Positions 8,845 to 16,560 of a stretch of 64,000 nt of DNA are shown piece by piece. Source of the DNA: Arthrobacter sp. V1I9 (GTDB lineage: Bacteria > Actinomycetota > Actinomycetes > Actinomycetales > Micrococcaceae). Positions within the stretch are counted from its first letter, which is position 1. Each line of letters opens with the position of its first letter. The notes under the pieces were generated by a model. The model ran no database searches. It saw only the letters and a program-made list of their open reading frames with translations, and was not told where the DNA came from. Location: positions 1,736,001 through 1,800,000 of the forward strand of contig NZ_JAUSYU010000001.1 in assembly GCF_030817075.1 (NCBI RefSeq), written 5' to 3'. The translations under genes and the position numbers were made by a program.

Positions 8845-9738
8845 CTACGGCGTGGGGTTGCCGCCGTTGACGTTCAGCGTTTCGCCGACGACGTAGCTTG
8901 ACTCCGGTGATGCCAGGAAGACATACGCCGGGGCGAGCTCTGCTGGCTGGCCCGCGCGGCCTAGGGGAGTGGACTGGCCGAACTCCGGCAGTTCCTCCTT
9001 GGGCTGGCCGCTGCTGACCTGCAGCGGCGTCCAGATGGGTCCCGGTGCCACGGCGTTGACACGGATGCCCTTGGGTGCGAGCTGCTGGGCCAGTCCCTTG
9101 GTGAAGTTGTTGATGCTGGCTTTGGTGGTGGCGTAGTCCACCAGCGTGGGGGACGGGTTGTACGCCTGGATGGAGGTGGTGTTGATGATGGTGGACCCCG
9201 CCGGCATGTGCGGGAGGGCAGCCTTCGTCAGCCAAAACATCGCGTAGACGTTTGTTTTCAGAGTGTGGTCGAATTGCTCGTCGGTGATGTCGGCCAGCTC
9301 CTCCTGGGCCACCTGCTTGCCTGCATTGTTGACCAGGATGTCCACTCCACCGAGAACAGCCACGGCGGTGTCAACCACCTCGCGGCACACAATCGGGTCC
9401 TTAAGGTCGCCGGGAACCTTGACGGCCTTGCGGCCGGCGGCCTCGATGAGTCCGGCGATGCGGGCCGCATCCTCCTCCTCCTCGGGCAGGTAGGACAGGA
9501 CGACGTCGGCCCCCTCGCGGGCGAAGGCGATGGCCGTGGCCGCGCCGATCCCGGAGTCCGCGCCCGTCACGATGGCCTTCCTGCCCTCCAGCCGGCCGGT
9601 TCCGCGGTAGGTGTCCTCGCCGAGATCCGCCTTGGGCTCCAGCTCCGCATCCAGGCCCGGCTCGGGCTGGTCCTGCTTGGGCGGCGAGATTTTCCCGTAG
9701 GCGGTGACCGGATTGCGGAAGGTGTACTGGTCTGTCAT
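8845..9738 (-). CDS. Short-chain dehydrogenase/reductase (YghA-like)
   Basis: A 297-residue NAD(P)-dependent oxidoreductase of the classical SDR family. The nucleotide motif TGADSGIG follows an N-terminal extension of about 50 residues, NNAG is at the middle, the catalytic Tyr and Lys are in YATTK, and the C-terminus is NVNGGNPTP. The extension and the pattern place it near the YghA/glucose-dehydrogenase-like stress SDRs. Its ribosome site (AGGAGGACC) is strong. The perfect palindrome TAAGCATGCTTA sits about 40 bases upstream. The substrate is unknown. Confidence 0.88.
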   Translation of the reverse strand: MTDQYTFRNPVTAYGKISPPKQDQPEPGLDAELEPKADLGEDTYRGTGRLEGRKAIVTGADSGIGAATAIAFAREGADVVLSYLPEEEEDAARIAGLIEAAGRKAVKVPGDLKDPIVCREVVDTAVAVLGGVDILVNNAGKQVAQEELADITDEQFDHTLKTNVYAMFWLTKAALPHMPAGSTIINTTSIQAYNPSPTLVDYATTKASINNFTKGLAQQLAPKGIRVNAVAPGPIWTPLQVSSGQPKEELPEFGQSTPLGRAGQPAELAPAYVFLASPESSYVVGETLNVNGGNPTP

Positions 9739-9778
9739 GGTGGTCCTCCTGTTGCGTAGGGGTGGAACACGAAAAAAC

Positions 9779-9790
9779 TAAGCATGCTTA
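9779..9790. promoter_or_regulatory. Palindrome TAAGCATGCTTA upstream of the SDR gene
   Basis: A perfect 12-base palindrome, 41 bases upstream of the SDR start codon on the minus strand, next to an A/T run. It could be an operator or overlap the -10 region. It shares GTAAGCAT with the element at 88-100 in front of the acidic-protein gene. Confidence 0.4.
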
Positions 9791-9857
9791 CCGTTCCAGC
9801 CTAGGCAATTCGCCCGGTCCCTGCCAACCCGGGTTTGTGTTGCGGGTCCAGTCCGGT

Positions 9858-10364
9858 TTAGTCCCGCTGGACCGTGACGAGCCTGACGTCCCTGACCGCG
9901 CCGGAATCCACCACCGCCGTCATGTAGGTGCAGGCAGGTTGCCGGCGCCGGTCTGTGGGTGAGCCGGGATTTAGCAGCCGCAGACCTCCCGGAGCGGTGG
10001 TGTCCCAAGGTATGTGGCTGTGCCCGAAGACCAGCACGTCCGCGCCCGGATAAAGCGCCTCGGCCCGGGCTTCCCTGCCCTTCGCCTGGCCGGTTTCGTG
10101 CACCACGGCGAAGCGGACGTCCTCAAGCGTCACGGTTGCCGTTTCAGGCAGCCGGGCGCGCAGGTCGGGGCCGTCGTTGTTGCCGTAGACACCTATGAGG
10201 CGGCGGCTGCGGTGCTCAAGCTGGTCCAGCAGGTTTGCCGTCACCCAGTCGCCGGCATGGAACACCACATCGGCGCTTTCGACGGCGGCCCACACCTGTG
10301 CGGGGAGTTCCTTGGCGCGCTTGGGCACATGGGTATCGGCGAGCAGGAGAAGATTCAGCGGCAT
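9858..10364 (-). CDS. YfcE-type metallophosphoesterase
   Basis: A small (168 aa) calcineurin-like phosphodiesterase. All metal-binding motifs are present: LADTHVPK (D-x-H), FHAGDW (GD), YGNNDGP (GN-x-D) and FGHSHIP (GHxH). Such proteins hydrolyse simple phosphodiesters or cyclic nucleotides, and the physiological substrate is open. The start at 10,364 has AGGA upstream and removes 43 residues of an improbable extension seen if the frame is followed further. It is divergent from the DUF1918 gene, with 100 bases between. Confidence 0.85.
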   Translation of the reverse strand: MPLNLLLLADTHVPKRAKELPAQVWAAVESADVVFHAGDWVTANLLDQLEHRSRRLIGVYGNNDGPDLRARLPETATVTLEDVRFAVVHETGQAKGREARAEALYPGADVLVFGHSHIPWDTTAPGGLRLLNPGSPTDRRRQPACTYMTAVVDSGAVRDVRLVTVQRD

Positions 10365-10375
10365 GGGGAAATCCT

Positions 10376-10429
10376 GCCATGCGGGCCCGGTGCCGGTTGC
10401 CCTTTCCCCTGGGTCTGTTCCCGCATGGC
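10376..10429. promoter_or_regulatory. Inverted repeat in a divergent promoter region
   Basis: GCCATGCGGG (10376-10385) and CCCGCATGGC (10420-10429) are perfect 10-base inverted copies flanking the middle of the region between the phosphodiesterase and DUF1918 genes. They may be an operator pair or a chance hairpin. Confidence 0.3.
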
Positions 10430-10464
10430 GGACAGTCGTAATCTTGGGGCTGGAGGTGATAGCC

Positions 10465-10656
10465 ATGGAGGCAGCACAAGGAGACCGCATCATTGTTCAC
10501 GGCAGGACGGTTGGTTCCACGGACCGGCACGGTGTGATTCTCGAGGTCCGGGGCCAGGGCGGAACGCCGCCCTACCTGGTCCGCTTTGACGATGGCCACG
10601 AAACCATCATGTATCCCGGCGGTGATTTCGCTGTCGAACGCGGCAACGGGCACTAG
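10465..10656 (+). CDS. DUF1918 domain protein, 63 aa
   Basis: A small beta-rich protein of the DUF1918 family, found in actinobacteria. It shows the usual GDRIIVHGRTVGSTDRHGVI start and the YLVRFDDGHETIMYPGGDF core. Function is not known. The ATG has a strong ribosome site, TGGAGGTGAT (10451-10460). It stands alone and is transcribed away from the phosphodiesterase. Confidence 0.88.
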   Translation: MEAAQGDRIIVHGRTVGSTDRHGVILEVRGQGGTPPYLVRFDDGHETIMYPGGDFAVERGNGH

Positions 10657-10698
10657 CGCCGCCGGGTGATGCGCCGCTCCACCTGTCAGACTGGAGCG

Positions 10699-11208
10699 AT
10701 GGATCATTCACCGGCTTCAACACAGTCCTCCACGCCGCCTGTCCGCATGGGTCCCCGCGATCCCGGTGATGCCTGGGTGGAAGGGGAACGCGGCCGGTAC
10801 TGGGGCAGGTTCGGCGCGGCCGGGGTGCTTGCCTATGACCCCGCCAAGGGTGTGCTCCTGCAGCACCGCGCCATCTGGAGCCACAATGGCGGAACCTGGG
10901 GACTGCCTGGCGGGGCGCTCCACGAAGGCGAGGACGCCGTCGTGGGCGCTTTGCGTGAGGCGTATGAGGAGGCTGCCGTTCCGGCGGAGAGTGTGGACGT
11001 GCTCTTCACGTCGGTGCTGGACCTGGGTTACTGGTCCTACACCACTGTGGTGGTCCTGGCGACGGAGCCGTTTGACCCCGTGATCAGCGATCCGGAGAGC
11101 ATCGAACTGTTGTGGATTCCGCTGGCCGACGTGGAACGCCAGGAACTGCATCCAGGCTTCGCGGCGGCGTGGCCGGCCTTGCGGGAGCGGCTGGCCGCCG
11201 GAGCGTAG
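10699..11208 (+). CDS. Nudix hydrolase
   Basis: A 169-residue Nudix protein. The Nudix box GALHEGEDAVVGALREAYEEAA is present with its REAYEE core, and only the last glycine is replaced by alanine. Such enzymes cleave nucleoside diphosphates linked to another moiety, for example ADP-ribose or oxidised dNTPs. The substrate cannot be told. The start at 10,699 follows TGGAGCG closely. The neighbour 12 bases past its end is a convergent phosphatase-fold gene. Confidence 0.88.
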   Translation: MDHSPASTQSSTPPVRMGPRDPGDAWVEGERGRYWGRFGAAGVLAYDPAKGVLLQHRAIWSHNGGTWGLPGGALHEGEDAVVGALREAYEEAAVPAESVDVLFTSVLDLGYWSYTTVVVLATEPFDPVISDPESIELLWIPLADVERQELHPGFAAAWPALRERLAAGA

Positions 11209-11220
11209 TCCGGACGCGGG

Positions 11221-11898
11221 TCAGTAGTCCGGACCGTATTCGGCGGTGACCAGGATGGGCAGGTGGTCGGAATTGCCGCGCGGGAGGGTCTCCACGCTGG
11301 TGATGTCCAGCCCCAGTGACGTGGCGAAGTCGAAATGGCCCTTGAAGACCTTGTAGCGGGTGTACGTGCGCCGGTTGCTCAGCGACAGTGCGTATCCCGA
11401 ATTCTTCATGTGGACGTGCAGGTTCTTGGTGAAGAACGGGTAGTTGAAGTCGCCCACCATCAGCGTCATCAGGCCCTTGCCCATGCTCAGGAGTTCGGCG
11501 TGGGCCGCGTGGATCTGCTTCCGCCGCAGGGAGTTGGAGGCCGTCAGGGGCGCGGCGTGGAAGGAACCGATCACCAGTTCGTGCTGCGTCTCGTTGTCCA
11601 TCACCCTGGTACCGATGAGCCGCTCGTGCGCCGGCGTCAGCACCCTGTCATGCATCGACTTTTTCAGTGCGAAGGACTGCGTATCCAAGGCCGTGAACCT
11701 GCTGGTGCGGTAATAGATGGCCAGCCCGAGCCGGTTCGCCTTGGTGGCGTCCGCGAGGTGAAGCGGGCCCAGGGTCTCCGGGAGGTCGCTGGAGTCCACC
11801 TCCTGGAGGCAAAGCGCATCAATATCGTGATTCCGTGCCAAAGCGAGGAGTTCGCCGCTCGCTTTGTGCTCGCGAAGGTTGTAACTGATGACGCGCAA
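11221..11898 (-). CDS. Endonuclease/exonuclease/phosphatase family protein
   Basis: A 225-residue protein of the EEP fold (DNase I-like). The motifs are MRVISYNLREH at the N-terminus, CLQEVD with the metal-binding Glu, the VGDFNYP block with Asp and Asn, and the terminal GNSDHLPILV with the catalytic Asp-His pair. It could be a nuclease or a phosphodiesterase on small substrates. There is no signal peptide, so it is cytoplasmic. It converges on the Nudix gene. Confidence 0.85.
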   Translation of the reverse strand: MRVISYNLREHKASGELLALARNHDIDALCLQEVDSSDLPETLGPLHLADATKANRLGLAIYYRTSRFTALDTQSFALKKSMHDRVLTPAHERLIGTRVMDNETQHELVIGSFHAAPLTASNSLRRKQIHAAHAELLSMGKGLMTLMVGDFNYPFFTKNLHVHMKNSGYALSLSNRRTYTRYKVFKGHFDFATSLGLDITSVETLPRGNSDHLPILVTAEYGPDY

Positions 11899-12068
11899 TG
11901 GAACACCTCTTCCGAGGGTTGCTGACAGGGCCAGTTCCTGAGTCTACCCAGATGACAGCCGCCAGGCTCCAACATTTCGCCGCGTCGGAAAGCAGCCCCG
12001 GCCGGCGGCCCCGGGGCAAAACGATAGAGTTATTGCCAATTCACTGAAATCTCCTGGAAGGCCCGCCG

Positions 12069-12873
12069 TTGACCGCTGATCTGCCTGAACTGGCCGAGGG
12101 AAACTTCTATTACCAATCCCTGGGCGATGGCCGTTTCCGTTCCACCATCCACGCCCAGGGCGCCTGGAACGTCCATGAGCAACACATGGCGCCGGCATCC
12201 GGGCTGATGGCCGACAGCCTTGAGCGCCACCAGCCGCGCAGCGGCATGCGGATGGCCCGCCTCAGCTACGAGATCCTGGGACTGATTCCCGGCGGTGAAT
12301 TCCATATCGAAACCACTACGCTGCGGCCTGGGCGGACCATCGAACTGCTGCAGGCCGAGCTGGTGGCCGGCGGCCGTACGGCCATCCGGGCCACGGCCTG
12401 GCGGATGATCACCAGCGATACCTCCGAGGTGGCCGCGGTTGAAGACATAACCATTCCCGGACCTGATGAATGCAAGCCCTACGACGGCGCGTCAGTATGG
12501 CCCGGGCGGCTACATCCGTTCCCTGGAGATGCGTGTAGCCGAAGGGCACCGCCCCGGGGCCGGGAAGGTGTGGCTGCGCACTGACCACCCCCTGACGGAC
12601 CGCGCTGACAGCGGCGACCTCGCCCGGCTGCTGGGGTTGGTGGACACCGCCAATGGCATCGCCGCACGGGTCCCTCCGGGCAAGGACAGCTATGCATTCC
12701 CCAACCTGGACCTGCAGATCCACATGTACCGCCGCCCGGAGGGGGAGTGGCTGGGCTTGGACAACGCCGTCTCCTTCGGCCGGGACGGCATCGGCCTTAC
12801 CTCAACGGTGCTGCACGACCTCCAGGGACCCTTCGGCCGGGCAGAGCAGATCCTGACCGTGCGCAGGACCTGA
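12069..12873 (+). pseudogene. Acyl-CoA thioesterase-like protein, frameshifted
   Basis: Two overlapping frames encode one thioesterase. The first (TTG start 12,069, GGAAGG upstream) gives the N-terminal hot-dog domain, with NVHEQHMAPASGLMADSLE and FHIETTTLRPGRTIELLQA, and remains on track to PDECKPYDGASVWPG. Sense continues one frame over as GPGGYIRSLEMRVAEGHRPG through LQIHMYRRPEGEWLGLDNAVSFG to the stop at 12,873. The switch lies near 12,495-12,512, in the GC run GTATGGCCCGGGCGG, and corresponds to one extra base. It may be a true mutation, a sequencing error or, less likely, programmed frameshifting. Restored length would be about 268 residues, normal for two-hot-dog thioesterases. Confidence 0.8.
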
Positions 12874-12889
12874 GTTCCGCCGCACCGGC

Positions 12890-13282
12890 TCAGCCCCGGC
12901 CCTGGAAGACCAGCCAGCCCGCGAGGGTGGACAGCCCTGTGAGCGCCGCGCCCCACAGCATGTCCACCACAATCAGCTGCAGCGGCCACACCTTCAGGGT
13001 GGCCGCGTTGGTGAGGTCATAGGTGGCATAGGCAAAGGCGCCCAGCGCCGCACCGTAGCCCAGCGCCGTAAGCCAGCTGCCGCCGTCGAGCGCGGGACGG
13101 AGGGCAAAGAACACAATCCCGGCGATGTATATGACGTAGAAGGCGACGGCGTACCATAGGTTTGGCTTGTCCGCCAGCAAATCGCCGATGTGGCTCCGGT
13201 AAAACGGGTTCATCAGCTTGAGCCACACGGCGTCAATTACTGCGAACGCGGCGGCGACAACAAGGAATTGCAGGATGACCAT
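12890..13282 (-). CDS. DUF2177 family membrane protein
   Basis: A 130-residue integral membrane protein with four hydrophobic segments and the family pattern AFAVIDAVWLKLMNPFYRSHIGDLLADKPN and AYATYDLTNAATLKVWP. Function is unknown. The start at 13,282 gives the normal family length; the frame remains open upstream but that stretch overlaps the divergent lipoate-ligase-like gene. Only 16 bases separate the two divergent starts. Confidence 0.87.
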   Translation of the reverse strand: MVILQFLVVAAAFAVIDAVWLKLMNPFYRSHIGDLLADKPNLWYAVAFYVIYIAGIVFFALRPALDGGSWLTALGYGAALGAFAYATYDLTNAATLKVWPLQLIVVDMLWGAALTGLSTLAGWLVFQGRG

Positions 13283-13298
13283 AGGGGAGCTTAGCAAC

Positions 13299-14045
13299 AT
13301 GCACCACGCCGGACCGGGATCCCACACGCTCACGGTGGTGCGGCAGGAAGAGTCGCTCGGCGCGGCTCGCGACCTGGAATTTGGCCTTGAGCTCCTGGCC
13401 AAGGCAAGGGCGGGAGACATCGGCCCCACGTTGCGGCTGTACCGTCCTGCCCCCACCGTCGCCTTCGGCCAGCGGGACACGCGGCTGCCCGGCTTCGACG
13501 CGGCGGCCCAAGCCTGTCGCGACAACGGCTTTGAGCCGCTGATCCGGCGGGCGGGAGGGCGCGCGGCTGCTTACCACCAGGGAACCCTCGTGGTGGACCA
13601 CATCGAGCCGGACGCTGACGCCATCGCCGGATCCAAAAGCAGGTTCGGGTACTTCGGGGAGCTGTTTGCCGAAACGCTGCGCAGCATAGGGGTCCAGGCG
13701 GCCGTGGGAGAAATACCCGGTGAGTATTGCCCCGGGGAATACAGCGTGCACGGTTCGGCTCCCGCCGGCGGTCCGCAGGTGAAGCTGGTGGGCACAGCCC
13801 AGCGGGTGGTGTCCGGCGGCTGGCTGTTCAGCTCAGTCATTGTGGTGGAGGACTCCGCCCCCATCCGCAGGGTCCTCACAGAAAGTTACGCGGCCTTGGG
13901 ACTGGAGTGGGACCCGGCCACTGCGGGAGCCGTCAACGATCTTGTGCCCGGGGTGGATGTTGCCGCGGTGGAGGACGCGCTGCTTGCCACCTATACGGGC
14001 CATGCCACGCTTAACACCGCTGCCTTCAGCAGCCTGGGGGCTTGA
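13299..14045 (+). CDS. Lipoate-protein ligase A family protein
   Basis: A 248-residue protein of the biotin/lipoate ligase (LplA/LipM) fold. The acyl-site motif RRAGGRAAAYHQGTLVVD matches the RRxxGGxxxxH signature, and LVGTAQRVVSGGWLFSS contains the conserved Lys/Gln region. It probably transfers octanoyl or lipoyl groups to carrier proteins. The activity may be ligase or transferase. AGGGGAGC (13282-13289) supports the ATG, so the ribosome site overlaps the start codon of the divergent DUF2177 gene. Confidence 0.82.
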   Translation: MHHAGPGSHTLTVVRQEESLGAARDLEFGLELLAKARAGDIGPTLRLYRPAPTVAFGQRDTRLPGFDAAAQACRDNGFEPLIRRAGGRAAAYHQGTLVVDHIEPDADAIAGSKSRFGYFGELFAETLRSIGVQAAVGEIPGEYCPGEYSVHGSAPAGGPQVKLVGTAQRVVSGGWLFSSVIVVEDSAPIRRVLTESYAALGLEWDPATAGAVNDLVPGVDVAAVEDALLATYTGHATLNTAAFSSLGA

Positions 14046-14074
14046 CCCGCAGAGGGGGCCACTGCCCGGCTGTC

Positions 14075-14110
14075 AGAACGGGACCAGCACCGAAGTGCTG
14101 GTCCCGTTCT
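14075..14110. terminator. Strong hairpin between convergent genes
   Basis: AGAACGGGACCAGCAC (14075-14090) pairs perfectly with GTGCTGGTCCCGTTCT (14095-14110) around the stable tetraloop CGAA. It lies between the ligase-like gene and mycoredoxin and can act in both directions. Confidence 0.8.
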
Positions 14111-14172
14111 CCGTATTGCACGCCTCCGACGGCGGACGCGTGGGTTTCCGAACCTCTGGTCCGGTGTGCCGG

Positions 14173-14430
14173 CTAGGCTGCGAGACGGGTCTTGACCTCG
14201 GCAGCGGACGGGTTGGTGGCCGCGGTGCCGTCCGGGAAGAGGACGGTGGGAACCGTGCGGTTGCCGCCGTTGAGCTGCTCCACGAGTTCGGCGGTGCCTT
14301 CCACTTCCTCGATGTTGATCTCGGTGTAGCCGATGCCCTGCGAGTCCAGCTGCTTCTTCAGCCGGTTGCAGTAGCCGCACCAAGTGGTGGAAAACATGGT
14401 GATGGTGCCGGTTTCGGGAGTGAAGTCCAT
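14173..14430 (-). CDS. mrx1: Mycoredoxin
   Basis: An 85-residue glutaredoxin-fold protein with the active site CGYC in FSTTWCGYCNRLKKQL and the cis-proline block TVPTVLFPDG. These are the features of actinobacterial mycoredoxin, which reduces mycothiol mixed disulfides in the cytoplasm. The ribosome site (AGGAGAAAC) is clear. It supports an actinobacterial, mycothiol-using host. It is divergent from the interrupted SRAP gene. Confidence 0.92.
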   Translation of the reverse strand: MDFTPETGTITMFSTTWCGYCNRLKKQLDSQGIGYTEINIEEVEGTAELVEQLNGGNRTVPTVLFPDGTAATNPSAAEVKTRLAA

Positions 14431-14559
14431 AAGTTTCTCCTATGAGTCGGTCAGGGTTTCCTTACCGTCAACGGTAGCGCGAAGCCGCATATTCCCAGCT
14501 ACAGCGCGCCCCTGGCGTCCTTGGATGACAGCTCCTGCCGCCGATGGCATGCTGGAGCA

Positions 14560-14892
14560 ATGTGTGGACGCTATGTAATGGCACGTGCTGTTGGGGACCT
14601 GCTGGCGGAGTTCGACGCCGAGCTCGAGGAGGAGGTGAGCATCCCGCCGTCGTGGAACGTTGCGCCGACTGACGATGTGCCTATTGTCCTGGAGCGTTTG
14701 ATTGACGAGGGCCCGGAGCCCAGGCAGGTGCGCCAGCTTCATGTGGCGCGCTGGGGCTTGGTCCCGTCCTGGGCCAAGGACCCGGGCATCGGTTCGCGGA
14801 TGATCAACGCCCGGAGCGAGTCAGTACTGGAAAAGCCGGCATTCCGGAAGGCTGTCCAGTCTCGCCGCTGCGCGGTCCCTGCTTATCTGTAG
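14560..14892 (+). pseudogene. Host SRAP (HMCES/YedK) gene, 5' fragment
   Basis: The N-terminal half of an SRAP protein, which traps abasic sites in single-stranded DNA by a covalent thiazolidine bond through Cys2. Visible are MCGRYVMARAVGDLL, NVAPTDDVP, ARWGLVPSWAKDP and the catalytic Asn in MINARSES. The frame is intact to RRCAVPA (Pro ends at 14,880), then runs into foreign sequence and stops after YL at 14,892. The missing part, starting ADGYYEW, is found in the same sense at 20,454. Joining the halves in frame gives 253 residues, a normal length. CTGGAGC before 14,560 supports the start. The fragment lacks the active-site Glu and His and should be inactive. Confidence 0.92.
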
Positions 14893-15055
14893 TCGACTGT
14901 CGATTGCCCGGGGGTTGCAGGGGTTGGAACTGTGGAAGACGCGTCTTTAGCGCTCCGATCTCCGCGGACGATAGAGCCCATCACCTGGCTGGCACCCAGG
15001 TTCCGCTCTGAATGTCTTCGAGGCCGGCGCTAGCCTGGACACTGGCTGCGATCCA

Positions 15056-15184
15056 TCACTTCTTGCGTCGTCGCAAGATCACAAACGCAGTAATTCCAAG
15101 AACTACTAGCATGATGGCGGCAAAAACCACGACGAGTACTGGATCAAGTCCCACTCCTCCATAACTGGGGGCAAAACTTTTCAT
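15056..15184 (-). CDS. 42-aa single-pass membrane protein
   Basis: A small gene with a very strong ribosome site (AGAGGAG, seven bases before the ATG). The product begins MKSFAPSYGGVGLDP and continues with one hydrophobic helix of about 22 residues (VLVVVFAAIMLVVLGITAFV). It ends in the basic cluster ILRRRKK, so the C-terminus should face the cytoplasm. No family is recognised. It is the last of three small membrane genes at the left end of the transposon. Confidence 0.6.
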   Translation of the reverse strand: MKSFAPSYGGVGLDPVLVVVFAAIMLVVLGITAFVILRRRKK

Positions 15185-15269
15185 GCGTACTCCTCTTTAA
15201 TGCATCTTGTGATGAAAGTGAGTCGGCTCGTCCAGGGCGGACTTAAACAACCATCTAAAAAACGATCTT

Positions 15270-15491
15270 CTAAGCTCCTGAAACTAGCGCAAATATGATG
15301 GTCCCTATCCCGGCAAGCGCCATGAAAATACCTCCGAGGCCATAGACACGCTCGAGTGCTGGCTTGCGAGACTCATCTACCTCGAGGCCGCTTGCGGAGA
15401 AAATCCTCGCCGCCAAGCCCCCGAGTGGTCGCCGGAAGATCACGCCGAGTATGCCGACAAGGGTCACTACACATCCGAGTACGAAGTACAT
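15270..15491 (-). CDS. 73-aa two-helix membrane protein
   Basis: A small protein with two hydrophobic helices (about 2-19 and 51-71) and a charged loop between them (RIFSASGLEVDESRKPALERVYG). The ribosome site TAGGGGGGGC lies directly before the ATG. It is the middle gene of the transposon's small membrane trio, 21 bases from the upstream 33-aa gene. I recognise no family with confidence. The layout is somewhat like short two-helix immunity-type or DUF6199-type proteins, but only in topology. Confidence 0.6.
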   Translation of the reverse strand: MYFVLGCVVTLVGILGVIFRRPLGGLAARIFSASGLEVDESRKPALERVYGLGGIFMALAGIGTIIFALVSGA

Positions 15492-15512
15492 GCCCCCCCT
15501 AATTCCATATGG

Positions 15513-15614
15513 CTACTTCCTCTTTCTAAAAAAATCCCGAAGAATGAAATAGCCAACAACTGGGATTGCGATAACAGGTATTAGGAAAAGTAGCACGATG
15601 GTTTCCGGGTTCAT
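15513..15614 (-). CDS. 33-aa single-pass membrane protein
   Basis: A tiny gene read on the minus strand: MNPETIVLLFLIPVIAIPVV then GYFILRDFFRKRK and a TAG. One hydrophobic helix is followed by a basic tail, like the 42-aa protein. AAAGG lies six bases before the ATG. It opens the trio of small membrane genes, and 137 bases separate it from the transposon's SRAP gene. The shared plan of two single-helix proteins with basic ends and one two-helix protein suggests a small membrane complex, but function is unknown. Confidence 0.5.
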   Translation of the reverse strand: MNPETIVLLFLIPVIAIPVVGYFILRDFFRKRK

Positions 15615-15751
15615 CTGATACCTTTCGCTGCTTCGTGGCTAGGAAGGCTCCGCACGCCGACAGGCCCGGCAGTATGCGGATAGCCACAGCCTAAGGCGTG
15701 GAGTTTCCCAAATGGAACGGTGACCGTCGCAACGAGGTGCCGCAGGGACTG

Positions 15752-16471
15752 TCAGCTGTCTACGACGGCCGGTTCTATAAGTTCTGGCCCGTCATTTCGG
15801 ACGTTGTTGACGCGGTTGCTGACAACACGTGGGACCAGGTGCGGTTCGGGCATGGAATCCAGTAAGGCCCGGACATCTGCCTCGGAGGTCGTGTCCGGGT
15901 CGAGCCAGTCCGAATACATCTCCGGAGGCACGATCAGCGGCGTGCGGTCGTGGATATGGCCGAGGGCATCGGAGGCATTAGTGGTGATGACCGTGGCAGT
16001 CCGCAGCCATTTGTCCGGGTGGTCGTTGGGCAGGGAAGGATCGGGCCAGTTCTCAAAGAGGGCGGCGAAGGCAAGAATCTGATTGTCCGACCCGTAGAGG
16101 TATGTCGGGATCTTCCCGCCCTCAGGGGTTTTTTCCCACTCAAAGTATCCGTCGCCTGCGAGCAAGCCCCGTCTCGCCGATGCGGCTTTCCTGAAGGAGG
16201 GTTTCTCGGTGATGGTTTCCATTCTCGCGTTGATGAGTCTCGCACCGCCTTTGGGGTCCTTGGCCCAGGAAGGAACAAGGCCCCAGCGGGCGGTGACTAA
16301 CTTTCTGGTCACTGGTGCGCCGTCTCCTGTGCTCCGGTCCAGAATCAGGGGGACACTGTCTGTTGGGGCCACGTTGTAGGAAGGCTGGAGTTCATCGACG
16401 TAGGATTCCTCGACGTCGAAAGCCGCGAGAAGATCACCGACAGCTCTGCTCATGACGTATCTGCCGCACAT
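15752..16471 (-). CDS. Transposon-borne complete SRAP protein (HMCES/YedK)
   Basis: A full 239-residue SRAP protein carried by the element. All active-site residues are visible: Cys2 (MCGRYVM), Asn in RLINARMET, Glu in DGYFEWE and His in IHDRTPLIV. It should therefore bind abasic sites in single-stranded DNA and form the DNA-protein crosslink. It is clearly related to the split host copy (identical MCGRYVM, RAVGDLL and ARWGLVPSWAKDP). At the very position where the host gene is cut it reads RRGLLAGDGYFEW instead of RRCAVPADGYYEW, and the DNA there differs strongly. The start at 16,471 is fixed by the need for Cys at position 2. The gene follows tnpC by 89 bases. Confidence 0.92.
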   Translation of the reverse strand: MCGRYVMSRAVGDLLAAFDVEESYVDELQPSYNVAPTDSVPLILDRSTGDGAPVTRKLVTARWGLVPSWAKDPKGGARLINARMETITEKPSFRKAASARRGLLAGDGYFEWEKTPEGGKIPTYLYGSDNQILAFAALFENWPDPSLPNDHPDKWLRTATVITTNASDALGHIHDRTPLIVPPEMYSDWLDPDTTSEADVRALLDSMPEPHLVPRVVSNRVNNVRNDGPELIEPAVVDS

Positions 16472-16560
16472 AGGGCCATTATGCCCGCTGCTGCGGCCGC
16501 TGATCCTGTCCCATGGCCGCAACTTTCGTCCCATGCGTTGATGGAAGTGGGATCCGTTGG

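Noticed and set aside
15752-16471. Element SRAP copy as an ordinary chromosomal duplication
   Set aside because: It lies between the two halves of the host gene, is in line with the recombinase operon, and differs at the target motif, so it belongs to the element.
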